A DNA stretch of 64,000 nucleotides, from contig MOYE01000003.1 of the NCBI GenBank assembly GCA_001899335.1, forward strand, positions 195,214 to 259,213, read 5' to 3'. Positions within the stretch are counted from its first letter, which is position 1. The number at the start of each line of letters is the position of its first letter. Source of the DNA: Candidatus Gastranaerophilus phascolarcticola. GTDB lineage: Bacteria > Cyanobacteriota > Vampirovibrionia > Gastranaerophilales > Gastranaerophilaceae. Shown piece by piece: positions 1-9,810 of this stretch. The notes beneath the pieces were generated by a model that was given only the letters and a program-made list of their open reading frames with translations, was not told the origin of the DNA and ran no database searches. The translations under genes and the position numbers were made by a program.

Positions 1-9
1 GGGGGGGGG
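1..9. repeat. Poly-G tract at window edge
   Basis: Nine consecutive G residues open the window, so the tract may continue upstream. It lies at or inside the 3' part of the partial reading frame that ends at base 76. A run this long is conspicuous in AT-rich DNA, and only one other of this kind was seen (55779-55788). It could be a slippage-prone tract or an edge effect of the assembly. Confidence 0.55.
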
Positions 10-76
10 AGCTGAACAGGTATTATATTTTGGGATTACCGGCATTATAATTGGAAGAATTCTCATACGCAGTTAA
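2..76 (+). CDS. Partial: C-terminal end of a probable membrane protein
   Basis: Frame 2 is open from the window edge to a TAA at 74-76. It encodes a glycine start from the poly-G tract and then a hydrophobic tail containing LYFGITGIIIGRILIR, which looks like a last transmembrane helix with a basic end. The other two frames also stop soon, so the choice rests on the membrane-like character of the peptide. Because the poly-G tract lies in this frame, a one-base slip would change the C terminus. The protein family cannot be identified from about 24 residues. Confidence 0.35.
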   Translation, partial: GGGAEQVLYFGITGIIIGRILIRS

Positions 77-99
77 CGTTCAAACAAATTTTTTTTTGC

Positions 100-105
100 T
101 ATAAT
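100..105 (+). promoter_or_regulatory. -10 box of the M20 peptidase gene
   Basis: A consensus TATAAT lies 6 nt upstream of a GGAGG Shine-Dalgarno site (112-116). The -35 region is weak (GTTCAA at 78-83, 16-nt spacer). The implied leader is very short but still includes the ribosome binding site. Confidence 0.5.
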
Positions 106-121
106 AACTTTGGAGGTTTTT

Positions 122-1285
122 ATGGGCATTCAAGAAATAAGAAAAGAGCACGAGCTTGTTGATTTGTTTTGTAATTTGGCGGAAATTCCGTCACCGTCTT
201 TGCACGAAGAAAAAGTTTCAGAGTGGATAAAAAATTATTGTGCGGAACGTGGCATTCACGCGGAAAACGATACTTACGGAAATGTTTATGTTAATATTCC
301 GGCGACTGATTCTTCAAAACAACCTATGTTGTTATCAGCACACATGGACGTTATCGGGGATGACAGTCCGGTTGTAAGTTATCTTGACGGAGAAGATTTA
401 ATCCGTGCGGAGGACAGAACTCTTGGCGGAGACGATAAAGCAGGTGTTGCTAACGCGTTGTATTTTGCTGCGCAACTTGCTAAATCAGATATGAAACACG
501 GCGGTTTGGAACTTTTCTTTACCCGTGATGAAGAAAGCGGTATGAGCGGCATTCATAATGCTGATTTCAAAAAACTTCATTCAAAATATATTTTGGTATG
601 CGATAGTGATACGCTTGGACAGTTGGAAGTTTCAGGCGCAAGTTATACTCTTGCAACAATAAAGATTAAATCCGCAAAGGGCGGTCATTCCGGAATTGAT
701 ATCGGCGATAAAACCCGTCATAATGCGGCAAAACTTGTTGCTGAACTTGTAAACAATCTTCCGCAGGGCGTATTTTATGAAGAAAACGGCTTTGTTATTA
801 CTTCTTGCAACATCGGCGGAATTGTTGCCGGCAAGCTGGAAGTAACAAATATTATTAACACTGATGCGCTTGTGACATATTCAATCCGCAGTGCAAGCCG
901 TGCAAAAGAGGCTGAACTTAAAGCTGAAATGGAAGCAGAAGTTCAAAGATTTAACGATAAATATGCAACGCTTGCACACGCTGAATTGACTTTTGCCGAA
1001 CACCTGCCGCCATTTGAGGCAAGTAACGACAAAGTTATTCCGGAAGTCTTCAAAAAAGCCGGTGCAAATCTTGGTTTAGACGTAAAGGTTTCATCTTTCC
1101 ACGCAGGTGCGGAAACCCATATTTACGCAAATGAAACCAACGCAAACGGCGAAAAATTTCTGCCATACCTGATTGGTTTGGCGACGGTATGCAATATGCA
1201 CTCACGTGAAGAAAATCTTGATTACAAATCCTTGCTTAAAGGTCAAGAATTGTTGAGCGAAATTTTCAAAATTTTCAACGCTTAA
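122..1285 (+). CDS. M20-family zinc peptidase, PepT-like
   Basis: Probable cytoplasmic metallo-aminopeptidase or tripeptidase of the M20 family, removing N-terminal residues from small peptides with a two-zinc centre. Visible family motifs are the ligand segment SAHMDV, GGDDKAG with the bridging Asp, the catalytic DEESG, a further ligand Asp in VCDSDTLG, and late histidines in FHAGAETH and CNMHSREE. A dimerisation insert starts around GGHSG. The length of 387 aa is usual for the PepT-like branch. The ORF track begins at a TTG at 110, but that TTG belongs to the TTGGAGG ribosome binding site. The ATG at 122, five bases after GGAGG, is the better start. The exact substrate is not determinable. 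Confidence 0.88.
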   Translation: MGIQEIRKEHELVDLFCNLAEIPSPSLHEEKVSEWIKNYCAERGIHAENDTYGNVYVNIPATDSSKQPMLLSAHMDVIGDDSPVVSYLDGEDLIRAEDRTLGGDDKAGVANALYFAAQLAKSDMKHGGLELFFTRDEESGMSGIHNADFKKLHSKYILVCDSDTLGQLEVSGASYTLATIKIKSAKGGHSGIDIGDKTRHNAAKLVAELVNNLPQGVFYEENGFVITSCNIGGIVAGKLEVTNIINTDALVTYSIRSASRAKEAELKAEMEAEVQRFNDKYATLAHAELTFAEHLPPFEASNDKVIPEVFKKAGANLGLDVKVSSFHAGAETHIYANETNANGEKFLPYLIGLATVCNMHSREENLDYKSLLKGQELLSEIFKIFNA

Positions 1286-1294
1286 TTTTTCTCA

Positions 1295-1303
1295 TGCTAT
1301 CAT
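1295..1303 (+). promoter_or_regulatory. Extended -10 promoter abutting mutS2
   Basis: TGCTATCAT is an extended -10 element whose last base is 6 nt before the mutS2 ATG at 1310. The usual distance from -10 to +1 puts transcription start on or next to the A of the ATG. There is no Shine-Dalgarno site in the gap. Confidence 0.5.
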
Positions 1304-1309
1304 TATGGT

Positions 1310-3664
1310 ATGGACGTAAAAGCAACATTAGAATTTGATAAAATAACCGAAAAACTCGCAAATTACGCAAAAACAGCTCAATCAAAAGAGCTTTGCAGAA
1401 ATTTGCGGGTTTTTGATGATATAAATATTATTTCTTCCGAACTGAATTTAACAAAAGAGGCTAAAGCGATTTTAGATTCGCCGGCGGAACTTCCGATTTC
1501 ACATTTGACAGACTTTTCGCAGGTGAAATATTCTACAATGCACGGCTACTTGAGTGAAGAAGAAATTTTTGAATGCGGCAAAACGCTCTCAACTTTCCGC
1601 TATATTAAAAGGTTTCTTACAGACAATTCTTCACTTGCTCCAAAACTCGCGGAATTATCGCGAAATATTACGGTTGATAAAGATTTAGAGGATAAAATTT
1701 TTGCTGCGTTTGATGAAAATTTACAAATCAAACACAATGCTACACCTGAACTTGCAGGACTTTATTCATCATTGGGTGACAATGAAAGAAATTTGAAAAA
1801 AACAGTGACGAGTTTAATGAATAATCCGGATTTTTCTAAACACCTGCAGGAAAATCTTTATACAACACGTGACGATAGAATAGTTTTTCAGGTTATGGCG
1901 CCGTCTAAAAACAAAGTTAACGGTATTGTTCACGATGTCTCTGCGACCGGCAGAACTTTCTATGTTGAACCGGAACAAATTGTTCCGCTAAACAACAAAA
2001 TCCGTGAGATTAAATCTCAAATTCACGCGGAAATCGTACGAATTTTAGTAGCTTTTACAAACCTCATAAAATCAAATATTGAAGAGTTTATTAAATCCGA
2101 GAAAATCGCGGCTGAAATTGATTTTCATTTCGCAAAAGCCCGTTATGCAATAAGAATTAAAGCAATAGAACCGACACTTAATAGTGAAAAATTTATTAGA
2201 TTAGAAGAAATGCGGCATCCGCTTTTGATTGATGTGACAGAGCACGTTGTTGCAAATGATTTTGAAATCGGGAAAGATTGTCACTCTATAGTGATTACGG
2301 GTTCTAATACCGGCGGCAAAACCGTTACAATCAAGACTGTGGGGCTTTTTATACTTATGACAAAAGCAGGACTTTTCCTGCCGGCGGCTTCGGCAAATAT
2401 TTATCCTTTTAAAGCTGTTTTTGCTGATATCGGCGATGCACAAAGTATTCAACAGTCACTCTCAACTTTTTCGTCTCACATGACAAATATTATCGAAATT
2501 TTGAATAAATCTGATGATAAATCCTTTGTTATTTTGGACGAAATTTGCGCCGGAACTGACCCTACAGAAGGGGCGCTGCTTGCAAAAACAATTTTGGAAT
2601 ATTTGGCTCAAAAAGGGGTAACTTCTGTTGTTACGACACACTATGGTGAATTAAAATCGCTTGAATACACCAATCCGTATTTCAAAAATGCCTCCGTGGA
2701 ATTTGATGTCGCAACCTTAAAACCGACCTACAAACTTTTGATAGGTATTCCCGGGTTAAGTAACGCAATCCTTGTTGCCTCAAACCTCGGTTTACCGGCT
2801 GAAATTGCAGAAAAAGCCAAAGAAATGCTACATAGCCAAAAAGATAATTCAATTATCGTTGTGGAAAAATTGCAGGAAACCCAGCATAAACTTTCGCAAG
2901 AGCTTCAAACCGCGCAGGAACTTCGCGAATCAACCGACGAAATTAAAAAAGAGTATGAGGAAAATCTTACGCACCTCAAAAAAGACAAAAAGAAAACCGT
3001 TAAGATTATAAAAGACAAGTTTGACCGTGAAATTTTGGAAGTTAAAGCCGAAATCAAAGAGATTATGGACGAACTTCGCCGCGAAAAATCAGAAAAAATT
3101 GCACGCCGCGCTTATGCACGTCTTGCACAATTAGAGGGTGGGTTTAAAGATAAACTTAGTGAACACGAAATCAAAGAAGAATACGGCGAAATCGACTGGA
3201 ACACTGTCAAAACCGGAACTAAGTTGACCGTGAAAGAACTTAACCAAATAGTCGAACTTCTTTCTCTTCCTGATAAGAATGGCAAGGTTCAAGTTAAAAT
3301 GGGTAACTTAACAACAAAACTTCCGATAAAGAAACTTGCGCCATACAACAAGAGTTTCGATAATTCAGGCAAATATTATACGCCTAATACTACCCAAAAC
3401 TTTAATTTGAAGAAATATTCTGTTTCAACCCGCCTGGACTTACGCGGCTACAGGGTTGAAGACGCTCTTGACAGTCTGGAACTTTACCTTGATGAAGTCA
3501 GTCTCGCAAGTCTTCAAGAAGTAATCGTAATCCACGGTCACGGTACAGGCGCTCTAAAACAAGCTGTTCGGGAATATTTGTCAGAGTCACCTTACGTGGC
3601 TTCTTTCCGTCCGGGCAACGATTCCGAGGGCGGCGATGGCGTATGTGTTGTTAAAATTCGTTAA
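1310..3664 (+). CDS. mutS2: Endonuclease MutS2
   Basis: MutS2 is a MutS-related ATPase with a C-terminal Smr domain, linked in other bacteria to suppression of recombination and to rescue of collided ribosomes. This 784-aa protein has the full layout: helical core and clamp (about 1-310), ATPase with Walker A TGSNTGGKT (near 335) and Walker B VILDEICAGTDP (near 410), a long charged coiled coil (about 510-620), a KOW-like beta segment (about 630-680), and Smr with LDLRGYR and VIHGHGTGALK (about 710-784). The Walker A has Ser where I expect Pro (TGPNTGGKT). The gene follows the peptidase by 24 nt but has its own promoter-like element 6 nt before the ATG. Confidence 0.95.
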   Translation: MDVKATLEFDKITEKLANYAKTAQSKELCRNLRVFDDINIISSELNLTKEAKAILDSPAELPISHLTDFSQVKYSTMHGYLSEEEIFECGKTLSTFRYIKRFLTDNSSLAPKLAELSRNITVDKDLEDKIFAAFDENLQIKHNATPELAGLYSSLGDNERNLKKTVTSLMNNPDFSKHLQENLYTTRDDRIVFQVMAPSKNKVNGIVHDVSATGRTFYVEPEQIVPLNNKIREIKSQIHAEIVRILVAFTNLIKSNIEEFIKSEKIAAEIDFHFAKARYAIRIKAIEPTLNSEKFIRLEEMRHPLLIDVTEHVVANDFEIGKDCHSIVITGSNTGGKTVTIKTVGLFILMTKAGLFLPAASANIYPFKAVFADIGDAQSIQQSLSTFSSHMTNIIEILNKSDDKSFVILDEICAGTDPTEGALLAKTILEYLAQKGVTSVVTTHYGELKSLEYTNPYFKNASVEFDVATLKPTYKLLIGIPGLSNAILVASNLGLPAEIAEKAKEMLHSQKDNSIIVVEKLQETQHKLSQELQTAQELRESTDEIKKEYEENLTHLKKDKKKTVKIIKDKFDREILEVKAEIKEIMDELRREKSEKIARRAYARLAQLEGGFKDKLSEHEIKEEYGEIDWNTVKTGTKLTVKELNQIVELLSLPDKNGKVQVKMGNLTTKLPIKKLAPYNKSFDNSGKYYTPNTTQNFNLKKYSVSTRLDLRGYRVEDALDSLELYLDEVSLASLQEVIVIHGHGTGALKQAVREYLSESPYVASFRPGNDSEGGDGVCVVKIR

Positions 3665-3719
3665 TATTTATAGCAAAAAATTTTTTCCCCGTTTTTAAAT
3701 AAAACAAAGGACAAGTTTT

Positions 3720-4160
3720 ATGTTTATAAATAATTTACCCCAAAATAATCAAACCCCAAACTTTGGATTTAACGTGAAAGTTAAAGAAAATTCCAGACTC
3801 GTCAGTATGGCAGATTCTTATTTGTTTAGGAGCTTACCTAAAGATTCGATAGAGCTTTTTGAGAAAAAAGCCGCAGAAATTCTTCCTGACAGAAATGTTA
3901 ATATAGAATATTCCGTATGGCGGAGCGAACCTTATGAACTTTTTGCAGTAGATCTTTACACTGACGGAAAATGCGTAGATAAATCACTCGGACATGATGC
4001 AAGAGGCTTGTTGAATTATTTGAAAAAAGCAACAAACAGGTACTATACATTACATTCTAAGTTATTCTACGACGGACAGAAAAGTCCTGAAACCCTTGCC
4101 AAAATTGAACGATTTAAAGAAACCGTTTACAGACCCTTTAATCGCACAAAAGGAAAATAA
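3720..4160 (+). CDS. Unknown protein with N-terminal NFGF motif
   Basis: No family is recognised for this 146-aa protein. It begins with an Asn/Gln-rich segment ending in TPNFGFNVKV, then an alpha/beta-like region with a basic C terminus. There is no signal peptide and no membrane segment. A ribosome binding site AAAGGA precedes the ATG. The aromatic-glycine motif near the N terminus resembles short motifs in other unknown proteins of this window (for example AFKGYKP and LNFNGF). It probably has its own transcript, since 55 AT-rich bases separate it from mutS2 and a palindromic element follows its stop. Confidence 0.75.
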   Translation: MFINNLPQNNQTPNFGFNVKVKENSRLVSMADSYLFRSLPKDSIELFEKKAAEILPDRNVNIEYSVWRSEPYELFAVDLYTDGKCVDKSLGHDARGLLNYLKKATNRYYTLHSKLFYDGQKSPETLAKIERFKETVYRPFNRTKGK

Positions 4161-4166
4161 TACCCC

Positions 4167-4192
4167 TACAACACAATATCAATTGTGTTGTA
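4167..4192. repeat. Perfect palindrome, copy 1
   Basis: Arms ACAACACAAT and ATTGTGTTGT around the 4-nt centre ATCA, extended by a T/A pair to an 11-bp stem. It lies 6 nt after the preceding stop codon, but no T-run follows, so it is not a standard terminator. Its core 24 bases are the exact reverse complement of the second copy at 4300-4323. Confidence 0.85.
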
Positions 4193-4297
4193 CTTGTCGG
4201 AAACGTCAAGTTAAAACTTAAATAATGGGAGCTTTTTTGCTTAATAATTCGTAATAAATTGTGCCATCAAAAGGCTGAAATGCTTTAAGCACGCCAT
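4192..4297 (+). other. Structured spacer between the two palindromes
   Basis: No ORF is credible here. A hairpin with ACTTG/CAAGT arms, a CG/CG inner pair and a GAAA tetraloop lies at about 4192-4211. A second fold is suggested by GTGC (4261) pairing with GCAC (4289), enclosing AAGGC/GCTTT. With the flanking palindromes, the whole block could be a folded leader RNA for the next gene, an operator array, or a small MITE-like element. No known riboswitch class is recognised. Confidence 0.35.
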
Positions 4298-4325
4298 TGA
4301 CAACACAATTGATATTGTGTTGTCA
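4298..4325. repeat. Perfect palindrome, copy 2, next to the start of the 330-aa gene
   Basis: TGACAACACAAT, centre TGAT, ATTGTGTTGTCA: a 12-bp perfect stem. Its 24-base core is the exact reverse complement of copy 1. It ends about 10 nt before the AAAGGTGG ribosome binding site of the next gene. It could act as a repressor operator or as an RNA hairpin that affects translation. Confidence 0.85.
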
Positions 4326-4348
4326 CAAAAAAGAAAGGTGGTAAATTA

Positions 4349-5341
4349 ATGGTGGAATTTTACAATGTAGGCGAAACACAAACAGCAAAAATTGTGCCTC
4401 AAAATGGCAGCGGAGCTGCAAAGGTAGACGGCGGAACAAATATTGTTCCTATGACAAGCGGTAATGTCGCAGACAACTCTCGCGGAACTTCTGTTCAGCA
4501 TCAGGGCGGTAACCCGTTTTATGCGGAAACGGATTTTGAACACTTTGACGGACTTGGCAGCAGCGGCATGACACAGGCTGATAGTGCTACAAAACGTGTT
4601 AAAGGTGAACTTGCACGACTTTACAATGATGTTAAAAGAACTAATCCGGAGGCGGTTGAAAACTTAGAATTTCCACCGCTCCCGTCTGTACCGGCAAAAG
4701 GTAAAAAACCATTAAAGCTGGAGGCTTATTTGAGTGCACTTGACCAATACAGACAAACCTGTGAGGCGCTTTTAGAGGGCGTTGCAGAGCAAACTGTAGT
4801 TGATGAAGTCCGCGGTGCTGCGCAATCCGTAACAAATACTGTTGTTGAAATGGGCAATGCAAATCTTGCCGCAACGCTTGGCGTTGGTGAAGCAATGTTG
4901 AATGGTTTGGCAGAAATTTATAACAAAATTGATACTGATACTCATACGATTTTATCTGCGGTGGATTCTAACGGTAAGAAAATTTTGCGTGCTATAAATA
5001 AACAAACCGGCGAAATTAAACAATTTATTGCAGAAGACGGTGACAGAACACGTTTACAACAATTCTTGAATACTATTGCTCTTGATAATAATATTTCCGC
5101 TAAAATTGATGGTGTTCACAGGCATATTGATGATAAGGGCAACTGGCTTGCCGACCGAATAGATGACGCTAAAGACGAGATTAATGAACATACCACAGCA
5201 GAAAATAAAAAGACACGTCATCGCGTTTCTGAAGAACATGATAAAACACGAAAATTTACGAAAAAAGAAATTGAAGAACATTCAGTTTTCTGGCACGGAA
5301 TCCCTGATCCGGCTGGGATTCTTGATAGAATTTTCAGATAA
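4349..5341 (+). CDS. Unknown 330-aa protein without signal peptide
   Basis: Not recognised. The N-terminal 90 residues are low-complexity (Gly/Ala/Asn/Thr-rich) and probably disordered. The middle is helical with alternating Ala/Val stretches, and the C terminus is strongly charged and rich in His, Lys and Glu, suggesting an extended helix. There is no signal peptide and no clear membrane span. The ATG follows AAAGGTGG with 6-7 nt spacing. It is monocistronic: a structured palindrome region lies upstream and a strong terminator directly downstream. The N-terminal style (signal-less, polar, Gly/Asn-rich) recalls the proteins at 52616, 61846 and 63908. Confidence 0.75.
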   Translation: MVEFYNVGETQTAKIVPQNGSGAAKVDGGTNIVPMTSGNVADNSRGTSVQHQGGNPFYAETDFEHFDGLGSSGMTQADSATKRVKGELARLYNDVKRTNPEAVENLEFPPLPSVPAKGKKPLKLEAYLSALDQYRQTCEALLEGVAEQTVVDEVRGAAQSVTNTVVEMGNANLAATLGVGEAMLNGLAEIYNKIDTDTHTILSAVDSNGKKILRAINKQTGEIKQFIAEDGDRTRLQQFLNTIALDNNISAKIDGVHRHIDDKGNWLADRIDDAKDEINEHTTAENKKTRHRVSEEHDKTRKFTKKEIEEHSVFWHGIPDPAGILDRIFR

Positions 5342-5347
5342 TCTTTT

Positions 5348-5373
5348 AAAGCCCTCGCAAGAGGGCTTTTTTT
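5348..5373 (+). terminator. Rho-independent terminator after the 330-aa gene
   Basis: Stem AAAGCCCTC/GAGGGCTTT with a GCAA tetraloop, followed by a run of T. It starts 7 nt after the TAA at 5341. Confidence 0.92.
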
Positions 5374-5378
5374 AGTGG

Positions 5379-5407
5379 TTGATAAAATTTTGAATAACAG
5401 TTATAAT
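5379..5407 (+). promoter_or_regulatory. Sigma-70-type promoter of the Skp/OmpH gene
   Basis: TTGATA (5379-5384), a 17-nt spacer, then TATAAT (5402-5407). The predicted start near 5414 gives a leader of about 20 nt that contains the AAAGGAGA ribosome binding site. Confidence 0.8.
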
Positions 5408-5434
5408 AGGATTAATATTTTGAAAGGAGAAAAT

Positions 5435-5893
5435 ATGAAAGTAGATTTGAAATTAGTAGCAGTTGCAGCATTAGCTTTGGGAGTAGGTATTGGATCTTCT
5501 AACGTTGCAATGGCTGATGCCGGCAAAGTCGCTGTTGTAGATGTTCCTAAAATCGTATCAGAATCAAAACAGGTTCAGGCATTAAAAGATGAACAAGCTA
5601 AAAAGTCTCAAGAACTTGCAAAATGGTTAGAAGTTGTTAGAGCTGACGTTGCAAAACAACAAACTGAAGCAGGTAAAGAAAAATTATTGAAAAAATATGA
5701 AGCTGATCTCGCGAAAAAACGTGAAGCAAACGCAAAAGATTATGCAAAAAAACTTGCTGATATAGATAAGAATATCTCTGCAACAATCGAAGCTCAAGCG
5801 AAATTAAAAGGTTATGATTTGGTATTATCTAAATCAACAGTTTTATATGGCGGAGATGATTTGACCGCTGAAATCGCAAAAGTTGTTAAGTAA
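5435..5893 (+). CDS. Skp/OmpH-family periplasmic chaperone
   Basis: Small periplasmic protein of the Skp/OmpH family, which chaperones unfolded outer-membrane proteins. It has a signal peptide with a hydrophobic core (LVAVAALALGVGIGS) and probable cleavage after AMA. A short strand (KVAVVDVPKIV) follows, then a charged coiled coil (about residues 50-115) typical of Skp tentacles, and a final strand pair (YDLVLSKSTVLYGG) typical of the trimer body. The track begins at 5375, but the signal peptide and AAAGGAGA site fix the start at the ATG at 5435 (152 aa). It has its own promoter and terminator. Its presence implies an outer membrane. Confidence 0.9.
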   Translation: MKVDLKLVAVAALALGVGIGSSNVAMADAGKVAVVDVPKIVSESKQVQALKDEQAKKSQELAKWLEVVRADVAKQQTEAGKEKLLKKYEADLAKKREANAKDYAKKLADIDKNISATIEAQAKLKGYDLVLSKSTVLYGGDDLTAEIAKVVK

Positions 5894-5906
5894 GCTAAAA
5901 TTCAAT

Positions 5907-5939
5907 AAAAGGGGACACTCACGTAGTGTGCCCTTTTTT
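5907..5939 (+). terminator. Rho-independent terminator after Skp/OmpH
   Basis: Stem AAAAGGG/CCCTTTT continued, after one G/G mismatch, by ACACT/AGTGT, closed by a CACGT loop and followed by T residues. It lies 13 nt after the stop codon. Confidence 0.85.
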
Positions 5940-5958
5940 ATCCTAAAATAGAGGTAAA

Positions 5959-7658
5959 ATGTCACAGGAAAGAATTATAAATGTTGCCCGGGGACTTGAA
6001 AAAGCAGATTTGGTAATTAAAAATGCAAATATTGTAAACGTCCTTTCAGAAGAAATACACAAAGCCGATATCGCAATAACCGACGGAATTATCGCCGGTA
6101 TAGGTGATAATTATTCAGGTGAGAAAGAAATAGATGTCAATGGTGCGTATGTAACGCCATCGTTCATTGACGGTCACGTTCACCTTGAAAGCTCAATGCT
6201 TCTTCCGTCAGAATTTGCCAAAGCTGTTTTACCGGCCGGAACAACTACGGTTATAACCGATCCGCACGAGATTGCTAACGTGTTTGGACTTCACGGAATA
6301 AGTTTTATGCATGAAGCTGTTAAAAATCTCCCGATGGATGTTTATACAATGCTTCCCTCCTGCGTTCCTGCAACCTCGTTTGAAACTTCCGGCTTTGATT
6401 TAAACAGCTATGATTTATCACTTTTGATTGATAAACCTTGGGTTCTTGGTGTTGCCGAAATGATGAACTTCCCGGGAGTTTTAAATCTTGATAAAAATGT
6501 GATGGCAAAACTTGAACTTGCGAAGTCCTATGGTAAACGTATTGATGGACATGCACCATTCCTTTCTAATAAAGATTTATGCGCTTATATCGCCAGCGGT
6601 GTGAAGTCTGACCATGAATGCACTACGCCGGAGGAGGCTATTGAAAAATTACGGCTTGGAATGTATTTAATGATAAGAGAAGGCTCTGCAGCAAAGGATT
6701 TGGATGCACTTATTCCTGTCCTGAAAAATTGCAATTCCAGAAAATGTCTTTTTGTCACGGATGACAGACACCCGTCTGATTTAAAAGAACATATTAACGG
6801 AATGGTAAGGCGCGCCGTTGAAGCGGGGGTTAACCCTATTAAAGCTATTCAATGTGCCAGCTTGAACACTGCAGAATACTTCGGACTGAAAGATTTAGGT
6901 GCTATTTCGCCGGGCTATAAGGCAGATTTACTAATTTTACCGGATTTAAAGAATTTTAAACCTGATTTCGTGCTTAAACACGGTGAAGTTATTGTTGAAA
7001 ATGGACGTTTAACATCGAATTTTGAAGAATGTATGCCGCCTTCAATGAGGGGTTCTGTGAATGTTAAGTGGATTGAAAAAGATGATTTCAGGATTTGTAC
7101 GGCAAACGATACCGTAAGGACAATGGAAATCATTCCTCACCAGCTTGTGACGAAATCAATTTTATCAAAGGTAAAAATTGAAAACGGTAATACTGTAAGT
7201 AATATTGACACTGATACTTTAAAAATTTGTGTTATAGAACGTCACCGTGCGACAGGCAATATCGGTAAAGGCTTTGTAAAAGGTTTTAATCTAAAGGCGG
7301 GAGCTATTGCTTCAACAGTAGCGCACGATTCGCATAATATGATAATTGTCGGCACAAATGATTATGATATGTATATTGCGGCGATTGAACTTGTAAAATC
7401 TCAAGGCGGAAAAGTTATTGTAAAAGACGGAGAAGTCGTTTCAAAACTACCGCTTCCGATTGCGGGTTTGATGTCTGATAAAAATTTTGATTATGTAATG
7501 GAAAAATGTGCCGAATTGAATAATGTTGCACATGAAATCGGTTGTACATTGGAAGATCCATTTATGACATTAGGATTTCTTTCTCTTCCGGTAATTCCGG
7601 AATTGAAAATAACTGATAAAGGGATTTTTGATACCAATAAATTCGATTTCGTTAATTA

Positions 7659-7662
<4 letters not shown>
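5959..7662 (+). CDS. ade: Adenine deaminase
   Basis: Adenine deaminase converts adenine to hypoxanthine and ammonia in purine salvage. The 567 aa match the bacterial Ade family length. Visible are the amidohydrolase metal motif DGHVHLESSML (near 72), TDPHEIANV (near 100), the metal-ligand segment GHAPFLS (near 197), FVTDDRHPSDL (near 275) and the family C-terminal domain with IERHRATGNIGKGFV and VAHDSHNMI (near 435-455). It starts at an ATG after AGAGGT. It lies alone between the Skp terminator and a convergent gene, whose stop codon overlaps its own in the 4 bases CTAA. Confidence 0.95.
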
Positions 7663-8777
<1,115 letters not shown>

Positions 8778-8829
8778 AAAGAGCTCCTTAGTATTCTTTC
8801 ATAGTATTTCCCTCGTATTTCTACATCCA

Positions 8830-8868
8830 TTATTTACGATGTTTTTAAAAATAGCAAATACTTATATT
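8830..8868. promoter_or_regulatory. Putative LysR operator, module 1
   Basis: TTATTTACGAT (8830-8840) and a 22-base block (8847-8868) containing AATAGCAAATACTTATATT are repeated, inverted, in front of the second LysR gene (14423-14460). In both places the 22-base block ends exactly 16 nt before the TTGACA of the lysR promoter. The block contains a T-N11-A arrangement (TAGCAAATACTTA), the loose LysR-type consensus. Confidence 0.65.
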
Positions 8869-8884
8869 GCATTCTTTGTAATGC

Positions 8885-8913
8885 TTGACAAGCATTGCAA
8901 GTTTATATATCAT
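8885..8913 (+). promoter_or_regulatory. Promoter of LysR gene 1, +1 at the start codon
   Basis: Perfect TTGACA (8885-8890), a 17-nt spacer, TATCAT (8908-8913), then 6 nt (TTTTGT) to the ATG at 8920. The predicted transcription start coincides with the ATG, and no Shine-Dalgarno site is present. A leaderless mRNA is inferred. Confidence 0.75.
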
Positions 8914-8919
8914 TTTTGT

Positions 8920-9810
8920 ATGGAAATAAGAGTTTTAAGATATTTTTTAACAGTAGCACGCGAAGGCTCAATTACTGGAGCGGCAAATTATCTGCACCTT
9001 ACACAACCCACACTTTCAAGACAACTTCAAGATTTGGAAAAAGAATTGGGAGAGAAACTTTTAGTCAGAACTAATCACAATGTAACTCTCACCCCTGAAG
9101 GAATGATTTTGAGAAAAAGAGCCGAAGAAATTCTTGATATGGTTGAGAAAACAGAAAAAGAATTTTCTTCTCTTAAACACGAACTTGCAGGAGAAGTTTG
9201 TATAGGGAGCGGTGAAACCGATACTCTTAAAAGCGTTGCAAATTTGATACAAGAAATCCGCAAAACTTATCCGAAAATTATTTTTAATATTTCAAGCGGA
9301 ATACACGAGGATGTTGTTGAAAAAATCGATAACGGGCTTTTGGATTTTGGGATTGTTATGCAACCGGCGGATTTATCAAAATACAATGTCATAAATTTAC
9401 CTGACAATGATGTTTGGGGTATTGTAATGCGAAAAGACTCCGAACTTGCAAAAAAAGAATTTGTAACTTTTGAAGATATGGAAAAAATCCCGTTGATTTT
9501 ATCAACAAAAGTCTTTAGAAAGCCGACCCCTGATAATGAATTTTTTAGATGGTTTAATAAAAATAAAGATAAACTTGAAATCGCAGCAACGCATACTCTG
9601 TTTTACAATGCTGCAATAATGGTAGAACAGGGTGTTGGTTATATGTTTACGTTAAATAATTTGGCTAATACAGCAAAAAATTCTAATCTATGTTTTCGTC
9701 CATTAAAACCCAAAATGGAGGCAAGTTGGGGGCTAATTTGGAAAAAATATCAGGTATTTTCACCGGCTGCCAAACTATTTTTAGAAAAAATGCAAGAAAT
9801 ATTGAAATAA
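8920..9810 (+). CDS. LysR-family transcriptional regulator 1
   Basis: DNA-binding regulator with an N-terminal winged helix-turn-helix (residues 1-60, motif GSITGAANYLHLTQPTLSRQ) and a C-terminal effector-binding domain of periplasmic-binding-protein type. Its N terminus is near-identical to the LysR encoded at 13460-14371, and both end with a FSPAAKLFLE segment, so they are recent paralogs. The track starts at 8695, but family alignment begins at MEIRVL, giving 296 aa from the ATG at 8920. It is divergent from the aldo/keto reductase, with the shared operator between them, so activation of that gene and autorepression are likely. The ligand is unknown. Confidence 0.92.
   Translation: MEIRVLRYFLTVAREGSITGAANYLHLTQPTLSRQLQDLEKELGEKLLVRTNHNVTLTPEGMILRKRAEEILDMVEKTEKEFSSLKHELAGEVCIGSGETDTLKSVANLIQEIRKTYPKIIFNISSGIHEDVVEKIDNGLLDFGIVMQPADLSKYNVINLPDNDVWGIVMRKDSELAKKEFVTFEDMEKIPLILSTKVFRKPTPDNEFFRWFNKNKDKLEIAATHTLFYNAAIMVEQGVGYMFTLNNLANTAKNSNLCFRPLKPKMEASWGLIWKKYQVFSPAAKLFLEKMQEILK

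Noticed and set aside
2201-2452. Minus-strand 83-aa ORF inside mutS2
   Set aside because: Shadow of a conserved gene on the other strand, with Cys/His/Arg-rich random composition and no ribosome binding site.
4167-4325. Retron-like non-coding RNA
   Set aside because: Inverted repeats around a structured segment recall msr-msd, but the next gene has no reverse transcriptase motif (YADD-type) and no such gene is in the window.
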